64,000 nucleotides of DNA from Klebsiella electrica (GTDB taxonomy: Bacteria > Pseudomonadota > Gammaproteobacteria > Enterobacterales > Enterobacteriaceae): positions 3,472,001 through 3,536,000 of the forward strand of contig NZ_CP041247.1 of the NCBI RefSeq assembly GCF_006711645.1. Reading direction: 5' to 3'. The notes beneath the pieces were generated by a model. It was not told the origin of the DNA. It saw nothing but the letters and a program-made list of their open reading frames with translations, and did no database searches. The translations under genes were made by a program, and so were the position numbers. Shown one piece after another: positions 20,344 to 30,198 of this stretch; the first letter of the stretch is position 1; each line of letters begins with the position of its first letter.

Positions 20344-22104
20344 ATGACTCAAACATTTATTCCCGGCAAAGATGCCGCCCTGGAAGATTCCATCGCTCGC
20401 TTCCAGCAGAAATTGCTCGACCTCGGATTTGATATTGAAGAGGCCTCATGGCTGAATCCCGTACCGCACGTATGGTCAGTACATATCCGTGATAAAGCGT
20501 GCTCGCTGTGTTTCACCAACGGCAAAGGGGCGACCAAAAAAGCGGCGCTGGCCTCCGCGCTTGGCGAATATTTCGAGCGTCTGTCCACCAACTACTTTTT
20601 TGCTGACTTTTGGTTGGGCGATACCCTCGCTAACGGAGCGTTCGTCCACTACCCCAATGAGAAATGGTTCCCGCTGACCGACGATGACGAGGTGCCGGAA
20701 GGTCTGCTGGATCCTCGTCTGCGCGCATTTTACGATCCTGACGATCAGTTGACCGCCAGCATGCTGGTCGATCTGCAGTCAGGCAATGACCAACGCGGCG
20801 TTTGCGGCCTGCCGTTCACCCGTCAGTCCGATGGCGAAACCGTCTATATCCCGATGAATATCGTCGGCAACCTGTATGTCTCTAACGGGATGTCTGCAGG
20901 CAATACGCCGAACGAAGCGCGCGTTCAGGCGCTGTCGGAAGTCTTCGAGCGTCATATCAAAAACCGCATCATCGCTGAAAGCATCAGCCTGCCAGAAATT
21001 CCGGCAGAGGTCATGGCGCGCTATCCGGGCGTGGTTGAATCCATTAATAAGCTGGAGGCCGAAGGTTTCCCGATTTTTGCTTACGATGGCTCGCTGGGCG
21101 GTAAATACCCGGTTATCTGCGTGGTGTTGTTTAACCCGACGAACGGAACCTGCTTCGCCTCTTTCGGCGCGCATCCGGACTTCGGCGTCGCCCTGGAACG
21201 TACCGTCACCGAACTGCTGCAGGGTCGTAGCCTGAAAGATCTCGATGTCTTTACGCCACCAACCTTCGATGACGAAGAAGTGGCTGAACACGCCAACCTT
21301 GAAACCCACTTTATCGATTCCAGCGGCCTGATCTCCTGGGATATGTTCAAACAGGATGCCGACTACCCGTTCGTCGACTGGAGCTTCTCCGGCACGACGG
21401 AAGAAGAGTTCGCCACCCTGATGGCTATCTTTAAAGCAGAAGATAAAGAAGTTTACATCGCCGATTATGAGCACCTGAGCGTCTACGCCTGCCGCATCAT
21501 CGTTCCGGGAATGTCAGACATTTACCCGGCAGAAGATCTGTGGCTGGCCAATAACAGCATGGGCAGCCATCTGCGCGAAACTCTTCTCTCCCTGCCGGGC
21601 AGCGAATGGGATAAAGAAGATTATCTGGCGCTGATCGAACAGCTGGACGATGAAGGGAATGACGACTTTACCCGCGTGCGTGAGCTGCTGGGCCTGGCGA
21701 CAGGCAAAGACAATGGCTGGTATACGCTGCGCATTGGTGAGCTGAAGGCGATGCTGGCGCTGGCCGGCGGCGATCTGGAGCAGGCGCTGATCTGGACGGA
21801 ATGGACCATTGAATTCAATGCCTCAATCTTCAGTGCCGAGCGCGCGAACTACTACCGCTGCCTGCAGACGCTGCTGCTGCTCAGTCAGGAAGAAGAACGT
21901 CAGCCTCTGCAGTATCTGAATGCCTTTATCCGCATGTACGGTGCTGATGCGGTAGAAGCCGCCAGCGCGGCGATGAGCGGTGAAGCGCCGTTCTATGGTC
22001 TGCAGGCCGTAGATAGCGATCTGCAGGCTTTCCCGGCCCATCAGTCCTTACTGAAAGCCTATGAAAAACTGCAGCGGGCAAAAGCGGCATTCTGGGCTAA
22101 ATAA
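20344..22104 (+). CDS. ycaO: YcaO, ATP-dependent YcaO-domain protein linked to ribosomal protein S12 methylthiolation
   Basis: Founding member of the YcaO superfamily, which activates backbone amides with ATP. In E. coli it contributes to RimO-dependent beta-methylthiolation of ribosomal protein S12, and its own substrate is unsettled. I chose the ATG at 20344 (MTQTFIPGKDAALED), giving 586 residues as in E. coli. The N-terminal two thirds is the YcaO domain (ATP-binding segments KGATKKAALASALGEYFER and SEVFERHIKNR); the C-terminal part is TPR-like. No azoline precursor peptide or cyclodehydratase partner lies nearby, so this is the housekeeping YcaO and not a RiPP cluster. Confidence 0.95.
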   Translation: MTQTFIPGKDAALEDSIARFQQKLLDLGFDIEEASWLNPVPHVWSVHIRDKACSLCFTNGKGATKKAALASALGEYFERLSTNYFFADFWLGDTLANGAFVHYPNEKWFPLTDDDEVPEGLLDPRLRAFYDPDDQLTASMLVDLQSGNDQRGVCGLPFTRQSDGETVYIPMNIVGNLYVSNGMSAGNTPNEARVQALSEVFERHIKNRIIAESISLPEIPAEVMARYPGVVESINKLEAEGFPIFAYDGSLGGKYPVICVVLFNPTNGTCFASFGAHPDFGVALERTVTELLQGRSLKDLDVFTPPTFDDEEVAEHANLETHFIDSSGLISWDMFKQDADYPFVDWSFSGTTEEEFATLMAIFKAEDKEVYIADYEHLSVYACRIIVPGMSDIYPAEDLWLANNSMGSHLRETLLSLPGSEWDKEDYLALIEQLDDEGNDDFTRVRELLGLATGKDNGWYTLRIGELKAMLALAGGDLEQALIWTEWTIEFNASIFSAERANYYRCLQTLLLLSQEEERQPLQYLNAFIRMYGADAVEAASAAMSGEAPFYGLQAVDSDLQAFPAHQSLLKAYEKLQRAKAAFWAK

Positions 22105-22134
22105 GGCTTCATTTTACTGCCAGCCACATTATTC

Positions 22135-22161
22135 ACGGGGTCGATAAGGACCCCGTTTTTC
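22135..22161 (+). terminator. Terminator after ycaO
   Basis: Stem ACGGGGTC / GACCCCGT with a 6-base loop, then TTTT. It insulates ycaO from the focA-pflB promoter region. Confidence 0.8.
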
Positions 22162-22488
22162 ATCGTTAAATAGCCCTGCGGCTAATTTGTAGTTGCAACG
22201 TTAATTTACAGTAAACTTTTTTTACGCATCACTTTAGGATTGTTAATTTTAATAAAAAATACCCCATTTTAATTAACCGTCCGCAGCGGCCAAAATGAAA
22301 AAAATCAACATAATTTGTAAATTTTAAAATTTATTTTTTTAATTTAAAACATACACTTATCACCATAACAAGTAAAAACCACACATATCCAGGGCTTATA
22401 GTTCCGGTGGGATATGATCTACATCAAATTCCCTTCTATAATGCTTTGTTAGTATCTCACCGCCAACTTTTATAAAGAGAGAGTTAGT
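22162..22488 (+). promoter_or_regulatory. AT-rich focA-pflB regulatory region
   Basis: About 330 non-coding bases, markedly AT-rich between 22200 and 22380, in the position of the multi-promoter pfl control region of E. coli (FNR, ArcA and IHF regulated). The focA GTG start is preceded by a GAGAGAG ribosome-binding site. Apart from the FNR-like site and -10-like hexamers near 22437 and 22450, individual elements cannot be assigned with certainty. Confidence 0.7.
22414..22427. promoter_or_regulatory. FNR-type site upstream of focA
   Basis: ATGAT-CTAC-ATCAA matches the FNR consensus TTGATnnnnATCAA at nine of ten positions. Its centre is 41.5 bases before about 22462, where transcription would begin from the TAGTAT hexamer at 22450-22455; this is the class II activator position. 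An additional TATAAT lies at 22437-22442. Confidence 0.7.
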
Positions 22489-23346
22489 GTGAAAGCTGAC
22501 AACCCTTTTGATCTTTTACTCCCTGCAGCCATGGCGAAAGTCGCCGAAGAAGCAGGTGTCTACAAAGCGACAAAGCACCCGATGAAGACGTTTTATCTGG
22601 CGATTACCGCTGGTGTTTTCATTTCCATCGCTTTTGTCTTCTATATTACGGCGACAACCGGCACTGCCGCGATGCCTTTCGGGATTGCTAAACTGATCGG
22701 AGGGATCTGCTTTTCACTCGGCCTGATTCTTTGCGTCATTTGCGGTGCCGACCTGTTTACCTCCACCGTTCTTATCGTCGTGGCGAAAGCCAGCGGACGA
22801 ATTACCTGGGGTCAACTGGCAAGAAACTGGCTCAACGTCTATGTTGGTAACCTGATAGGCGCGCTGCTGTTTGTATTGCTGATGTGGTTATCTGGCGAGC
22901 ATATGACCGCCAACGGAGCCTGGGGCCTTAACGTCCTGCAAACCGCCGACCACAAAATGCACCATACATTTATTGAAGCCGTGTGTCTGGGTATCCTGGC
23001 TAACCTGATGGTCTGTCTGGCGGTGTGGATGAGCTACTCCGGCCGCAGTTTGATGGATAAAGCCATGATTATGGTGCTCCCCGTAGCGATGTTTGTTGCC
23101 AGCGGCTTTGAGCACAGTATCGCTAACATGTTTATGATCCCGCTGGGTATCGTAATCCGCGACTTTGCAAGCCCGGAATTCTGGACCGCTATTGGTTCTG
23201 CTCCGGAAAATTTCTCTCACCTGACCGTGATGAACTTCATTACTGATAACCTGATTCCGGTAACTATCGGGAACATTATCGGCGGTGGTCTGCTGGTTGG
23301 GTTGACATACTGGGTCATTTACCTGCGTGGCGACGACCATCACTAA
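22489..23346 (+). CDS. focA: Formate channel FocA
   Basis: Pentameric FNT-family channel that exports and re-imports formate during fermentation. At 285 residues it equals E. coli. It starts with GTG (KADNPFDLLLPAAMAKVAEEAG), as in E. coli. Six transmembrane helices are evident, and the gating His is in SGFEHSIANMF. It is the first gene of focA-pflB; the 51-base gap to pflB carries a GAAGGTAGGTG ribosome-binding site. Confidence 0.97.
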   Translation: MKADNPFDLLLPAAMAKVAEEAGVYKATKHPMKTFYLAITAGVFISIAFVFYITATTGTAAMPFGIAKLIGGICFSLGLILCVICGADLFTSTVLIVVAKASGRITWGQLARNWLNVYVGNLIGALLFVLLMWLSGEHMTANGAWGLNVLQTADHKMHHTFIEAVCLGILANLMVCLAVWMSYSGRSLMDKAMIMVLPVAMFVASGFEHSIANMFMIPLGIVIRDFASPEFWTAIGSAPENFSHLTVMNFITDNLIPVTIGNIIGGGLLVGLTYWVIYLRGDDHH

Positions 23347-23397
23347 GGGCCGTTTCAGGCAGTAAATAAAAAATCCACTTAAGAAGGTAGGTGTTAC

Positions 23398-25680
<2,283 letters not shown>

Positions 25681-25718
25681 TGGTTGTGACTGAAATCGCG
25701 ATTTAAAAAGCGTACAAT

Positions 25719-25746
25719 AAAGGCTCCACGCAAGTGGGGCCTTTTT
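25719..25746 (+). terminator. Terminator after pflB
   Basis: Stem AGGCTCCAC / GTGGGGCCT (one G-T pair) with loop GCAA, followed by TTTTT. It lies about 40 bases after the pflB stop. Confidence 0.85.
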
Positions 25747-25815
25747 AACACCCTCTCCACCCCAGTCTCTTTTGTCCGCTATCTATACTCTATGGATAAC
25801 AGCCAAAACAGACTT

Positions 25816-25961
25816 AGAGCCTATCCCATCAGGCGTCATTGTCGCAGCCAGTTTGAACACGGACAGCGCGCAGCAACCGGAGCCTACACGTAGTACGTGA
25901 GGATTGTGAGCACTGCCCAGGTTCAAAATGGCAAGTAAAATAGCCTAATGGGACTGGCTCT
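25816..25961. repeat. Palindromic intergenic repeat (MITE-like), about 146 bp
   Basis: The ends are inverted repeats: AGAGCCTATCCCATCAGGC on the left, and the reverse complement of the right end reads AGAGCCAGTCCCATTAGGC (16 of 19 match). Inside are nested inverted repeats TTTGAAC (25852) / GTTCAAA (25921) and CACGTA-G-TACGTG (25887-25899), so the whole could fold into a long cruciform or stem-loop. A TTA triplet flanks both ends and might be a target duplication. No protein is encoded. It resembles repeated intergenic elements I recall from Klebsiella and related genera, but I cannot name a family with certainty. Confidence 0.7.
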
Positions 25962-26028
25962 TAAACACAGCCGGTTTGAGCTGTGCATCACAGGCCCCGG
26001 AAGGGCCGAATCTGGAGATATCACCGCA

Positions 26029-26769
26029 ATGTCAACTATTGGTCGTATTCACTCCTTCGAATCCTGTGGCACTGTCGATGGGCCAGGGATTCGCTTTATC
26101 ACCTTCTTCCAGGGCTGCCTGATGCGCTGCCTGTATTGCCACAACCGTGACACCTGGGATACCCACGGCGGAACCGAAGTCACCGTCGAAGACCTGATGA
26201 AAGAGGTCGTGACCTATCGCCACTTTATGAATGCTTCCGGCGGCGGCGTTACGGCATCGGGCGGTGAGGCGATTTTGCAGGCCGAGTTTGTGCGCGACTG
26301 GTTCCGCGCCTGCCACAAAGAAGGCATTCATACCTGCCTCGACACCAACGGCTTTGTCCGTCGCTACGACCCGGTTATTGACGAGCTGCTTGAAGTGACC
26401 GATCTGGTCATGCTCGACCTCAAACAGATGAATGATGAGATCCATCAGAATCTGGTTGGCGTCTCTAACCACCGTACGCTGGAGTTTGCCCGCTATTTAT
26501 CGAATAAAAACATCAAAGTCTGGATTCGTTACGTGGTGGTTCCCGGCTGGTCTGACGATGATGACTCCGCGCACCGCCTCGGCGAGTTTACCCGCGATAT
26601 GGGCAATGTCGAAAAAATCGAACTGCTCCCCTATCACGAGCTAGGCAAGCACAAATGGGTCGCGATGGGTGAAGAGTACAAGCTGGATGGCGTACACCCG
26701 CCGAAGAAAGAGACCATGGAGCGGGTCAAAGGCATCCTCGAGCAGTATGGTCATAAGGTGATGTACTAA
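26029..26769 (+). CDS. pflA: Pyruvate formate-lyase 1-activating enzyme
   Basis: Radical SAM enzyme that abstracts a hydrogen from Gly735 of PflB to switch it on. The start at the ATG at 26029 ([14 protein letters not shown]) gives 246 residues, as in E. coli; an earlier in-frame ATG at 25948 lies in the end of the palindromic repeat and is not credible. The [4Fe-4S] motif CX3CX2C is C30, C34, C37. The 259 bases between the pflB terminator and this gene include the palindromic repeat, which therefore sits in the pflA promoter region. Confidence 0.97.
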   Translation: MSTIGRIHSFESCGTVDGPGIRFITFFQGCLMRCLYCHNRDTWDTHGGTEVTVEDLMKEVVTYRHFMNASGGGVTASGGEAILQAEFVRDWFRACHKEGIHTCLDTNGFVRRYDPVIDELLEVTDLVMLDLKQMNDEIHQNLVGVSNHRTLEFARYLSNKNIKVWIRYVVVPGWSDDDDSAHRLGEFTRDMGNVEKIELLPYHELGKHKWVAMGEEYKLDGVHPPKKETMERVKGILEQYGHKVMY

Positions 26770-26805
26770 GCCGACGGGCGGCGTGGCCAGCTAAGCAGAA
26801 TTTTC

Positions 26806-26837
26806 CCCGGATAGCGGCGCAGAACGTCTTATCCGGG
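26806..26837. repeat. REP/PU-like palindromic element
   Basis: CCCGGATA ... TATCCGGG with GCGGCGCAGAACG in the interior, matching the general form of enterobacterial REP (PU) sequences. It lies between the converging pflA and rpiR-family genes and may act as a 3' mRNA stabiliser or terminator. Confidence 0.65.
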
Positions 26838-26858
26838 TGTAAAACGCTTCGGCAATCA

Positions 26859-27707
26859 TTACGACATAAAGTATTGCGACAGCTTATTAGCCACGCTTTC
26901 AATCGAAAAAATGCGTTTCTGATGCGCCTTACGATATTCCGCATAGCGCTCATCCTGCTCCTCCAGCGCGCGAAGCATTCGATCGGCAACCATCATCGCT
27001 CCCGCAATTTCGGCAAATCCTGATTCACCTTCTCCCTGTAAAGCCACCGCGGCCTGCAGGTTCCAGTCCGATAAACGGGCCAGCGGCGTAAACGTGCCGC
27101 GGGTCAGCGACAATATTTTCACCCCTTGCTGCTTCGCCAGCGTCAAAGCCTGCATCATATCCGCCGAGGCCTGTTCGGTATGCACGACGATAATTCCCGT
27201 CTTTTGCCGATCGGTTGATATCGGGATCGCCGCCGGATAAGAGCGATCGACGAAGCTGGCAACTTTGCCCATGTTAATTAAATTCATTTGTAGAAACAGG
27301 GCAACGGGCACCGCCGTACCCACCGCATAAATAGCGATGTTATTCAGCGCATTCAGCCAAACCGCTGCGCTTTGCAGCTCCTGAGCATCGATAATGGTAT
27401 TGCTATCGCGAATGCTCGCCAGCACCGGCGCAATATCGTCGTCATCGCCGCCTTCCGAGCGGGCAGCCCCCTGCTCAACCGCCAGTGCCGTTCTGAAATC
27501 TGAGAAACCTTTAAATCCAAACGCCCGACAAAAACGGGTGATACTGCCCTCGCTGGTATCAACAGAGTCGGCCAGTTCTGAAATCGTATGCCGCATCACA
27601 AAATCAGGATTTTCCGCAATAAAACGGCCCACTTTCTCCAGTATCGGGCTGAGTTCTGAAGACCCATTCCGTATGTTTATCAACAGGTTGTTATCTATCT
27701 GGCTCAT
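26859..27707 (-). CDS. RpiR/MurR-family transcriptional regulator of the adjacent PTS operon
   Basis: A 282-residue regulator with an N-terminal RpiR helix-turn-helix (TISELADSVDTSEGSITRFC within residues 40-75) and a C-terminal SIS sugar-phosphate domain (about residues 110-260), which usually binds a phosphosugar. The start is the ATG at 27705-27707 (MSQIDNNLLIN), with an AAAGG ribosome-binding site. It is divergent from the IIB gene across 122 bases that hold two perfect palindromes. Inference: it senses the phosphosugar produced by the neighbouring PTS and controls that operon; whether as repressor or activator is not visible. Confidence 0.88.
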   Translation of the reverse strand: MSQIDNNLLINIRNGSSELSPILEKVGRFIAENPDFVMRHTISELADSVDTSEGSITRFCRAFGFKGFSDFRTALAVEQGAARSEGGDDDDIAPVLASIRDSNTIIDAQELQSAAVWLNALNNIAIYAVGTAVPVALFLQMNLINMGKVASFVDRSYPAAIPISTDRQKTGIIVVHTEQASADMMQALTLAKQQGVKILSLTRGTFTPLARLSDWNLQAAVALQGEGESGFAEIAGAMMVADRMLRALEEQDERYAEYRKAHQKRIFSIESVANKLSQYFMS

Positions 27708-27729
27708 TTTTTGCCTTTCTTGCTCAAAA

Positions 27730-27745
27730 TGCAAACACAGTCACA
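27730..27745. promoter_or_regulatory. Possible CRP site
   Basis: TGCAA-ACACAG-TCACA: the right half matches the CRP half-site TCACA exactly, the left half (consensus TGTGA) only in part. Its position ahead of a PTS operon is plausible for catabolite control, but the match is weak. Confidence 0.35.
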
Positions 27746-27763
27746 TCTTTCGTTTCGCACTAA

Positions 27764-27781
27764 AGATAATAATTATTATCT
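27764..27781. promoter_or_regulatory. Perfect 18-bp palindrome, candidate operator 1
   Basis: AGATAATAATTATTATCT is a perfect palindrome centred at 27772.5 in the divergent intergenic region. It is probably bound by the RpiR-family regulator and may overlap a -10 element. Confidence 0.5.
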
Positions 27782-27794
27782 CACACAAACAAAT

Positions 27795-27810
27795 AAAAAT
27801 AATTATTTTT
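27795..27810. promoter_or_regulatory. Perfect 16-bp palindrome, candidate operator 2
   Basis: AAAAATAATTATTTTT is a perfect palindrome centred at 27802.5, exactly 30 bp (about three helical turns) from the first palindrome. Both share the core ATAATTAT. It lies 20-35 bases upstream of the IIB start. Confidence 0.5.
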
Positions 27811-27829
27811 ACAAACAGGAGAACATCTC

Positions 27830-28105
27830 ATGAAAGGTCTCATCGTCTGTCGCACCGGTATGGGTAGTTCCTTAATGCTCAAAATAAAAGCACAAAAAAT
27901 CATCGATAAACACGGCTGGGATATCGAACTGGAACACGACGTTCTCTCAGGTTTACGAACCTGGCGAGATATTGATTTCGTGATCACGATGCGCGATCTC
28001 ACCGATGAAGTCGAAGCTGCCGGGTTTAACGCTATCGGTATCACCGACCTGATGAACAGTGAAGAAATGGAATCAGCGCTTATCCGCGTAATCCAGCACA
28101 ACTAA
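27830..28105 (+). CDS. PTS system IIB component, ascorbate/SgaB type
   Basis: A 91-residue phosphocarrier that accepts phosphate from IIA on Cys7 (VCRTGMGSS loop, residues 6-14) and passes it to the sugar bound by IIC. The compact size and P-loop fit the lactose/ascorbate IIB fold; E. coli UlaB is the nearest relative I can name. A CAGGAGAAC ribosome-binding site precedes the start. First gene of a five-gene unit; the IIC start follows 17 bases after its stop. The sugar specificity cannot be read from this subunit. Confidence 0.88.
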   Translation: MKGLIVCRTGMGSSLMLKIKAQKIIDKHGWDIELEHDVLSGLRTWRDIDFVITMRDLTDEVEAAGFNAIGITDLMNSEEMESALIRVIQHN

Positions 28106-28122
28106 CCTCTCCCGGAGGCAAT

Positions 28123-29388
28123 ATGGATTTCCTCAGATTTATTGTATTCGACATTCTGGGCGTCACCCCACTTTTAGTTGGTTTTATCGCATTAATTGGC
28201 TTATTGATCCAACGAAAGCCCATTGAAAAAGTGCTCTCCGGGACTTTCAAAACCATTGTCGGCTTTCTGGTTTTTGCCGGTGGGGCCGGGCTGGCCGTGA
28301 CCTCTCTCGGCAATTTTCAGACATTATTCAGCGATGGCTTTGGTCTGAAAGGCGTTATGCCACTGGCGGAAGCGCTGACCGGGCTGGCGCAAACTAAATT
28401 CGCGATGTGCGTCTCGCTCATTATGGTGATTGGTTTTGGCTGGAACCTGTTCTTTGCCCGCGTGACCCCTTTCAAATACATCTTTCTCACCGGACAGCAT
28501 AATCTCTATCTCTCGGCCCTGCTGACCGTCACCTTGAAAGCGCTCGGCTATAGCGACATGACCACCATTATTGTCGGTTCAATCCTGCTGGGGCTGGCCG
28601 CCTGTCTGTACCCGGCAATTGCCCAGCCGTGGATGAGAAAAATCACCGGTAATGATGAAATTGCGATGGGGCACTACGTGACGCTGGCCTACGCGGCATC
28701 CGGATGGATCGGTTCAAAGGTGGGCGATCCTAAGCAGTCGACCGAAAAGCTGAACCTGCCCGGCTGGCTGGGGATCTTTAAAGATTACATCGTCTCCGTA
28801 TCAATCTCGGTCAGTATTTTCTATTACATTGCGGCGCTCGCCGCCGGGAAAGAAGCGGTCACGGCGGCGGCTGGCGGAATGCACTGGCTGGTTTACCCTC
28901 TGTTCCAGTCGCTCACTTTCACCGCGTCTCTGTACATCATCATTACCGGGGTACGCCTGCTGCTGTCTGAAATTGTCCCGGCCTTCCTCGGCATTTCGGA
29001 GAAATTCATTCCCAACGCCAAACCCGCCCTCGATTGTCCGGTCGTTTTCCCGTATGCGCCAACCGCCACGGTACTGGGATTTATCTCTTCATTTGTTGGC
29101 GGGCTGGTGGTGATGGGCTTTCTGGCGATCCTCGGGCAAACCGTCATTATTCCGGTGGCGATCCCCTATTTCTTTATCGGCGCCACCGCGGCGGTATTTG
29201 GTAACGCTTCGGGCGGCTGGAAAGGAGCTATCGCCGGCAGCTTCGTCACCGGGATCCTGATCGGCATCGGTCCTGCTTTGATCTACCCCATCATGGAGTC
29301 CGTCGGCCTGTCGGGAACCAGCTTCCCGGAAACCGACTTTGTCGCCCTGGGCCTGGTTGTGTACTACATCGGCAAAATGCTGCCATAA
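28123..29388 (+). CDS. PTS system IIC permease, ascorbate/UlaA (SgaT) type
   Basis: A 421-residue integral membrane permease, somewhat shorter than E. coli UlaA (about 465). Ten or so hydrophobic helices fill the protein, starting at residues 8-27. The family region FGWNLFFARVTPFKYIFLTG near residue 110 and the FIPNAKPALDCPVVFPYAPTA segment near residue 300 are present. It imports a sugar that is phosphorylated by the IIB before it. The partners are not the ulaDEF ascorbate enzymes but a two-part transketolase, so L-ascorbate is an unlikely substrate. Confidence 0.87.
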   Translation: MDFLRFIVFDILGVTPLLVGFIALIGLLIQRKPIEKVLSGTFKTIVGFLVFAGGAGLAVTSLGNFQTLFSDGFGLKGVMPLAEALTGLAQTKFAMCVSLIMVIGFGWNLFFARVTPFKYIFLTGQHNLYLSALLTVTLKALGYSDMTTIIVGSILLGLAACLYPAIAQPWMRKITGNDEIAMGHYVTLAYAASGWIGSKVGDPKQSTEKLNLPGWLGIFKDYIVSVSISVSIFYYIAALAAGKEAVTAAAGGMHWLVYPLFQSLTFTASLYIIITGVRLLLSEIVPAFLGISEKFIPNAKPALDCPVVFPYAPTATVLGFISSFVGGLVVMGFLAILGQTVIIPVAIPYFFIGATAAVFGNASGGWKGAIAGSFVTGILIGIGPALIYPIMESVGLSGTSFPETDFVALGLVVYYIGKMLP

Positions 29389-29400
29389 GGAGGAAACAAC

Positions 29401-30198
29401 ATGAACATTGATGAACTGAAGTCCCATGCGCTCGCCGCTCGCCGCGATATTGTCACGATGATTTATGAGTCCGGCATTGGCCATCCGGGCGGCGCCTTAT
29501 CGATAATCGATATCCTCACCTGGATCTATTATCAGGAGGTTGACCTGGCGGCCTCGCCCCGCGCGCGCGTCGTTATGAGCAAAGGGCACGCCGTTGCCGC
29601 GCAGTACGCCATGCTTTACCAAAAAGGGAAAATCGATCGCAGCGAGTTCAATACCTTCCGCCAGATCAACTCGCGCCTGCAGGGACACCCCAGCATAAAA
29701 TCGCTGCCAGATGTCGACGCGACGACCGGTTTGCTCGGCCAGGGGCTATCCGTCGCCTTCGGTATGGCAGCCGCTAAAAAGCGGCGCGACGAGCCTCATC
29801 GGGTATTTGCCATCATCGGCGATGGCGAAATGCACGAAGGGCAAATCTGGGAAACCTTGCAGCAGGCCGGGCATATGAAAATGGATAATCTGGTCGCGAT
29901 TATCGATTACAACGGCTTCTCTTCCCACGATCCGGTCAATGAGGTGGTTAATCTCGAGCCGCTGGCGGATAAGATCCGCAGCTTCGGCTGGCACGTGCTG
30001 GAGTTGCATAACGGTAATGATATGCACCAGGTGGCCGACACCCTGATGCTCTCCCGCCATCTGAAAGGCAAGCCCGTGGCCATCGTTGCCCATACCACCA
30101 AGGGCTCCGGCGTCAGCTATATGGAAAATAACGGCGACTGGCACTCAAAAACCCCGACCAACGAACAATACCAGCAGGCAATGGAGGAGTTACAGTGA
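29401..30198 (+). CDS. Transketolase-like protein, N-terminal (TPP-binding) subunit
   Basis: A 265-residue protein matching the thiamine-diphosphate half of transketolase. The motif GDGEMHEGQIWE (from residue 140) with Asn171 is the Mg/TPP-binding signature; GHPGGALS (28-34) and SKGHAVAAQYAML (60-72) are other family hallmarks. The rest of the enzyme is coded by the next gene, whose start overlaps this stop (TGATG), so a heterodimer or heterotetramer is made. It starts 12 bases after the IIC stop with a GGAGG ribosome-binding site. E. coli tktA/tktB are single-chain, so this is an additional, specialised enzyme. Confidence 0.9.
   Translation: MNIDELKSHALAARRDIVTMIYESGIGHPGGALSIIDILTWIYYQEVDLAASPRARVVMSKGHAVAAQYAMLYQKGKIDRSEFNTFRQINSRLQGHPSIKSLPDVDATTGLLGQGLSVAFGMAAAKKRRDEPHRVFAIIGDGEMHEGQIWETLQQAGHMKMDNLVAIIDYNGFSSHDPVNEVVNLEPLADKIRSFGWHVLELHNGNDMHQVADTLMLSRHLKGKPVAIVAHTTKGSGVSYMENNGDWHSKTPTNEQYQQAMEELQ

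Noticed and set aside
20344..22104. YcaO as the core of a RiPP (azoline peptide) cluster
   Set aside because: No precursor peptide, E1-like partner or dehydrogenase lies nearby, and the protein has the length and C-terminal part of the conserved E. coli housekeeping YcaO.
25948..26028. A 27-codon N-terminal extension of pflA
   Set aside because: It begins in the terminal repeat of the palindromic element and lacks similarity; the normal start at 26029 gives the family length.
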